From an uncultured Litoreibacter sp. (lineage in GTDB: Bacteria > Pseudomonadota > Alphaproteobacteria > Rhodobacterales > Rhodobacteraceae), in NCBI GenBank assembly GCA_938030665.1, contig CALHHY010000015.1:35892-99891 (forward strand): a stretch of 64,000 nucleotides of DNA. Reading direction: 5' to 3'. The notes under the pieces are model-generated. The model was given only the letters and a program-made list of their open reading frames with translations. It was not told the DNA's origin and ran no database searches. Below, in pieces: positions 60,710 through 64,000 of the stretch; positions within the stretch are counted from its first letter, which is position 1, and the number at the start of each line of letters is the position of its first letter. The translations under genes and the position numbers were made by a program.

Positions 60710-62121
60710 GGGCCTGCATCGTTGGCGGCGGGGTCATCGGCGGCGGCTGGGCCGCGCGCTTCCTGCTCAACGGGTGGGACGTGGCAATCTACGACCCCGA
60801 TCCGGAGGCAGAGCGCAAGATCGGCGAGGTGTTGAGCAATGCCCGCCGCGCCCTGCCCGGCCTCTACGACAAAGCGATGCCGGAGGAGGGGCGGCTGACC
60901 TTCCACGATGATCTAAGCGACGCCGTAGCCGGTGCCGGCTGGGTGCAGGAAAGCGTGCCTGAGCGGCTGGACATCAAGCACCGCATCCATGCGGACCTGA
61001 CCCGCATGGCGGGACCGGATGCGATCATCGCCTCCTCCACCTCCGGCTTCAAACCGTCGGAGCTGACGGCAAAAGGCGCGCGCACCATCGTCGCGCACCC
61101 GTTCAACCCGGTCTATCTGCTGCCTCTGATCGAGTTGGTCGGCGACCCCGCAACCTGCGCCCGTGCCGCCGACATCCTGACCGGGATCGGCATGAAACCC
61201 CTCACCCTGCGCAAGGAAATCGATGCCCATATCGCCGACCGCCTGCTGGAGGCCGTCTGGCGCGAAAGCCTGTGGCTGATCAAGGACGGCATTTGCACGA
61301 CCAAGGAACTTGACGACGCGATCCGGTTCGGCTTCGGGCTGAGATGGGCGCAGATGGGCCTGTTCGAGACCTACCGCGTGGCAGGCGGCGAGGCAGGCAT
61401 GAAGCATTTCATGGCGCAGTTTGGCCCCGCGCTGGAATGGCCCTGGACCAAGCTGATGGACGTGCCGGTATTCAACGACGCGCTGGTCGATCTGATCGCG
61501 GGGCAATCGGACGATCAATCAGGGCATATGAGCATCCGGCAGCTTGAGCGGCTGCGCGATGACAATCTTGTCGGCATCATGCGCGCGCTGAAACATTCAG
61601 GCAGCGGTGCGGGTGGCGCGATCCTGACCCATGAGGCGCAATTGCCGGAACCCGAGGCAAGCCCTTTGCCGGTTACAGCCAGACGCCGGGTGCCGCAAAG
61701 CTGGACGGACTATAACGGGCATATGAACGAGACCCACTACCTTGAGATCGCGTCAAAGGCCTCCGACCGGTTCATGGAACTGATTGGCTGCGATGCCGCC
61801 TATATCAAGGCTGGTCTCAGCTTTTTCACGGCCGAGAACCACATTCAGTATCTTGAAGAAGTCCACGCGGGCGAGATGCTAAGCGTGACGACGCAGGTGC
61901 TGTCCTACACAGGCAAGAAGCTGCAGCTATTCCACACGATCCTGCGCGAAAACGGCGCGGTGGCCGCAACGATGGAGACGCTTCTGCTACACATGGATCT
62001 GAACGCCCGCCGCACGGCTCTGCCACCCGATGACGTCGTGACCAGGATCGAAGAATTTGTCGCGGCACAGGCCGACCTGCCCCGACCCGAGGGGGCGGGC
62101 CGTTTCGTGGGGCAGCGCTAG
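60706..62121 (+). CDS. lcdH: L-carnitine 3-dehydrogenase fused to a thioesterase
   Basis: A 471-residue fusion. Residues ~1-320 are a 3-hydroxyacyl-CoA-dehydrogenase-fold enzyme with VGGGVIGGGWAARFLLNGW (NAD site) and TIVAHPFNPVYLLPLIELVG (catalytic His and Asn). Residues ~330-471 are a hotdog thioesterase (SWTDYNGHMNETHYLEIASK). This is the two-domain form known from Sinorhizobium and related bacteria, where the second domain hydrolyses betainyl-CoA to glycine betaine. Last gene of the operon, convergent with the RTX-Hint gene. Confidence 0.93.
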   Translation: MRACIVGGGVIGGGWAARFLLNGWDVAIYDPDPEAERKIGEVLSNARRALPGLYDKAMPEEGRLTFHDDLSDAVAGAGWVQESVPERLDIKHRIHADLTRMAGPDAIIASSTSGFKPSELTAKGARTIVAHPFNPVYLLPLIELVGDPATCARAADILTGIGMKPLTLRKEIDAHIADRLLEAVWRESLWLIKDGICTTKELDDAIRFGFGLRWAQMGLFETYRVAGGEAGMKHFMAQFGPALEWPWTKLMDVPVFNDALVDLIAGQSDDQSGHMSIRQLERLRDDNLVGIMRALKHSGSGAGGAILTHEAQLPEPEASPLPVTARRRVPQSWTDYNGHMNETHYLEIASKASDRFMELIGCDAAYIKAGLSFFTAENHIQYLEEVHAGEMLSVTTQVLSYTGKKLQLFHTILRENGAVAATMETLLLHMDLNARRTALPPDDVVTRIEEFVAAQADLPRPEGAGRFVGQR

Positions 62122-62154
62122 GCGCTCACATGAACAACGGCCTTTTTGTGCCTC

Positions 62155-64000
62155 TCAGTTCGGCAGCCGCAACCCGCGCAGTTTGGGTGGCAGCTGACGA
62201 CGGGTCAGTAGGTCGCGGGCGCGGGGCCAAAGCGGCGAAGCGACATCCTGCGGCCCTTCCCAATGGCGAAATTCCGGAAAGATCTGCGTGAACTCCCGCC
62301 GCGCCGGCTGCGGCATGGCCTTGAGGGCAACCGGTCCGGGAAAGAAGCTCTCGGACGGCAGGCCATTGGCGTAGATGATCTGATGCGCCTCAAAGATGAG
62401 GTGGACATAAGCGACGGAGCGGACGTTTTGCATCACCCGTACCTGGCCGCCTTTCATCTCCGCCAGATGCTTGGCGCGCAGCAAATGCTCCTCCCCGTCG
62501 AGGGTCAGGACCATACCATGCTGGGGAGAGACGACCAACCGCCGCTCCTGCCCGAAGGCACCCGCCTCGATTACCACGGGGCGCAGGTTTGGATGGGCCG
62601 CCAGGGTTCCGTGATCCAGCCGTCGCATGGTGGACATGACCAGCTTTTGCACCCCGTTATCGCGCGTCACGACCCGGTCACCGGGCCGCAGATGCGCGAC
62701 CGGCACCTCCCCCGTCGGGGTCAGGATCAGGGTATCTGCAGCAAAGCAGACCACCCCGGTATTATCGGTGCGGAAGCTCTTGCGTTCAGCGCCGGTGAAG
62801 GTGACCCCGTCACCGTTGCTGAACTGGCTGTTGTCGCTGTAGTCACCGCCCGCCGACTGATTGAGCACCCCGTCATCGTCAAAATCGGCGCGCAGCTCGC
62901 TGAGGCTGTCGTAATAATCGCCCAGATCAACAAAGTCGTTATTGCTGGTATCCCCGTCCCCAAGCGCCCCGGTATTGCCGAAGTTGAAATCCGAAATCGT
63001 GTCGGAGCCTGATCCGGGATCAATGGCGAACCGGTCGTTCCCGGCACCGCCTTCCAGTAGATCGTCGCCCGCGCCACCGACAATCGTATCGTCGCCGCTG
63101 CCCCCTTCGATGGTGTCCGCACCGTCACCTGCGTCAATATCGATGCCGCTGGAGGTGGCCGTTGCATCCACCACGTCATCATGATCAGTCAGAATCAGCC
63201 GTTCGATCCCGGTGAAGGTGATCGTGTTGGTCCCGTCCGAGATCGTTCCGGCCTCGTCAGCGGAATAAGTGACCGTGACGGGTCCAGACAGCCCACTGAG
63301 ATCTATGACGTCGCTGTCGTTGCCACCTTCGCCACCATGGATCGTGTCCTGGCCAAATCCGTTTTCCAGGATGAATGTATCGGCGTCATCGCCCCCGTCG
63401 ACGCTGTCATTGCCAAGGCCGGTCGTGATCGTGTCATTGCCCGCGCCGCCGGTGACGGTGTCGGTACCGCTGTTGCCCGCATCAATCCAGTCGTCTCCGG
63501 CACCGCCATCAAGGCTGTCAGACCAACTGCCGGCAGTGATCGTATCATTGCCGTCGCCCCCGGAAACGGTATTGTACCCATGACCCGCCGCAATGCTGTC
63601 ATTACCGGTCCCGCCGTCGATGCTGTCCGACCGTTCGCCGCCGATGATCGTATCATCGCCCGCACCGGCATCGACCGTGATTGCCCCGAAGCTGCCGGCC
63701 CCGCTGGCATCTGCGAGATCGTCCTGATCGGTCAGGATGATTTCTTCAATCTCGGAGAAGGTGATCGTGTCGGTGCCGTCGGTGATCGTACCGGACTCGC
63801 TGGAATCATAGATCACCGTAACCGGCGTCGTCAGCCCGCTCAGGTCGATGACATCCCGGTCCGTGCCGCCCTCGCCGCCGGTGATCGTGTCAGCGCCGAA
63901 ATTGTCGCCCATGACGAACGTGTCGGCGTCATCCCCGCCGTCAAGGCTGTCAGCCCCGCTGCCGCCATGGATCGTGTCAGCGCCTGCCCCGCCGTCAATC
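62155..64000 (-). CDS. RTX-repeat protein with C-terminal Hint domain (N-terminus outside window)
   Basis: The frame is open to the right edge of the window, so the gene is incomplete at its 5' end. About 615 residues are seen. The first ~300 contain calcium-binding RTX nonapeptides (GGxGxDxxx, for example GGAGDDLLEGGAGNDRFAID), interrupted by a repeated non-RTX module. After a spacer, a Hint domain starts at the Cys in VCFAADTLILTPTGEVPVAH and ends with IFEAHQIIYANGLPSESFF and a short basic tail. It is probably secreted by a type I system and may self-cleave at the Cys. The Hint domain is homologous to that at 742-1779. Confidence 0.88.
   Translation of the reverse strand, partial: IDGGAGADTIHGGSGADSLDGGDDADTFVMGDNFGADTITGGEGGTDRDVIDLSGLTTPVTVIYDSSESGTITDGTDTITFSEIEEIILTDQDDLADASGAGSFGAITVDAGAGDDTIIGGERSDSIDGGTGNDSIAAGHGYNTVSGGDGNDTITAGSWSDSLDGGAGDDWIDAGNSGTDTVTGGAGNDTITTGLGNDSVDGGDDADTFILENGFGQDTIHGGEGGNDSDVIDLSGLSGPVTVTYSADEAGTISDGTNTITFTGIERLILTDHDDVVDATATSSGIDIDAGDGADTIEGGSGDDTIVGGAGDDLLEGGAGNDRFAIDPGSGSDTISDFNFGNTGALGDGDTSNNDFVDLGDYYDSLSELRADFDDDGVLNQSAGGDYSDNSQFSNGDGVTFTGAERKSFRTDNTGVVCFAADTLILTPTGEVPVAHLRPGDRVVTRDNGVQKLVMSTMRRLDHGTLAAHPNLRPVVIEAGAFGQERRLVVSPQHGMVLTLDGEEHLLRAKHLAEMKGGQVRVMQNVRSVAYVHLIFEAHQIIYANGLPSESFFPGPVALKAMPQPARREFTQIFPEFRHWEGPQDVASPLWPRARDLLTRRQLPPKLRGLRLPN
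63097..63941 (-). repeat. Tandem module within the RTX protein
   Basis: Two copies of a ~100-residue module, about 63637-63941 and 63097-63399, repeat with a period near 181 codons. Both open with DGGDDADTF, continue with DVIDLSGL and PVTV, GTI-DGT-TITF and LILTD-like stretches, and are joined by RTX nonapeptides. The first copy reads VIYDSSESGTITDGTDT, the second VTYSADEAGTISDGTNT. More copies may lie beyond the window edge. Confidence 0.75.

Noticed and set aside
63097..63941. Regular repeats at the right end considered as a CRISPR array
   Set aside because: The repeats are in frame, encode RTX nonapeptides and a protein module, and lack the uniform short repeat/spacer pattern.

Overview
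The window looks like a chromosomal segment of a marine alphaproteobacterium of the Rhodobacteraceae (Roseobacter-type). This rests on the FnrL/cbb3 locus layout, an Irr-type iron control element, Hint/RTX secreted proteins, a VPLPA-CTERM protein, PQQ alcohol dehydrogenase, self-sufficient reductive-dehalogenase and Ior-type molybdenum hydroxylase genes, and the high GC content. No rRNA, tRNA, CRISPR array or insertion sequence was seen. Every identification was made by reading the sequence; no database search was run.

Left part (1-16.8 kb): the 3' end of a PQQ alcohol dehydrogenase; a Hint-domain protein; a NarL-type regulator, NosP-type FIST nitric-oxide sensor and NahK/ErcS-type hybrid kinase in one direction; then, on the other strand, the complete cbb3 oxidase set ccoNOQP plus ccoGHIS, interrupted by a four-helix membrane protein of unknown role. 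A uspA gene diverges from ccoN, and fnrL lies just beyond it. Three FNR/FnrL boxes are visible, ahead of ccoN, uspA and ccoG.

Central part (16.4-42.3 kb): a MarR-controlled homogentisate operon (hmgA, fumarylacetoacetase, a metallo-beta-lactamase-fold protein, a flavin monooxygenase and a 65-residue DUF2783 partner). Next come copC/copD behind a MerR/CueR-type promoter and a broken redox-membrane gene; a large reductive dehalogenase fused to its own reductase; a Rieske oxygenase; and a cluster for reductive breakdown of an N-heteroaromatic acid. That cluster holds a molybdenum hydroxylase, a 6-hydroxynicotinate reductase homologue, an UPF0280 protein, two PF06684 paralogues, a MarR regulator and an enamidase-like amidohydrolase. 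A second, exported molybdenum hydroxylase with a diheme cytochrome and TetR regulator adjoins it. A Dps gene under an Irr-type box ends this part.

Right part (42.4-64 kb): capsule export genes kpsT, kpsE and kpsM, a VPLPA-CTERM protein, and three sulfotransferase genes, one fused to a glycosyltransferase, which together suggest a sulfated surface polysaccharide. Then follow a sugar or sugar-acid ABC importer with an enolase-superfamily dehydratase and an SDR, facing a GntR regulator. Next is a tight operon that can be read as gamma-butyrobetaine/carnitine to glycine betaine catabolism (acyl-CoA dehydrogenase, CoA ligase, CaiD, dehydrocarnitine cleavage enzyme, carnitine dehydrogenase-thioesterase). 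The window closes inside an RTX-repeat protein with a Hint domain.
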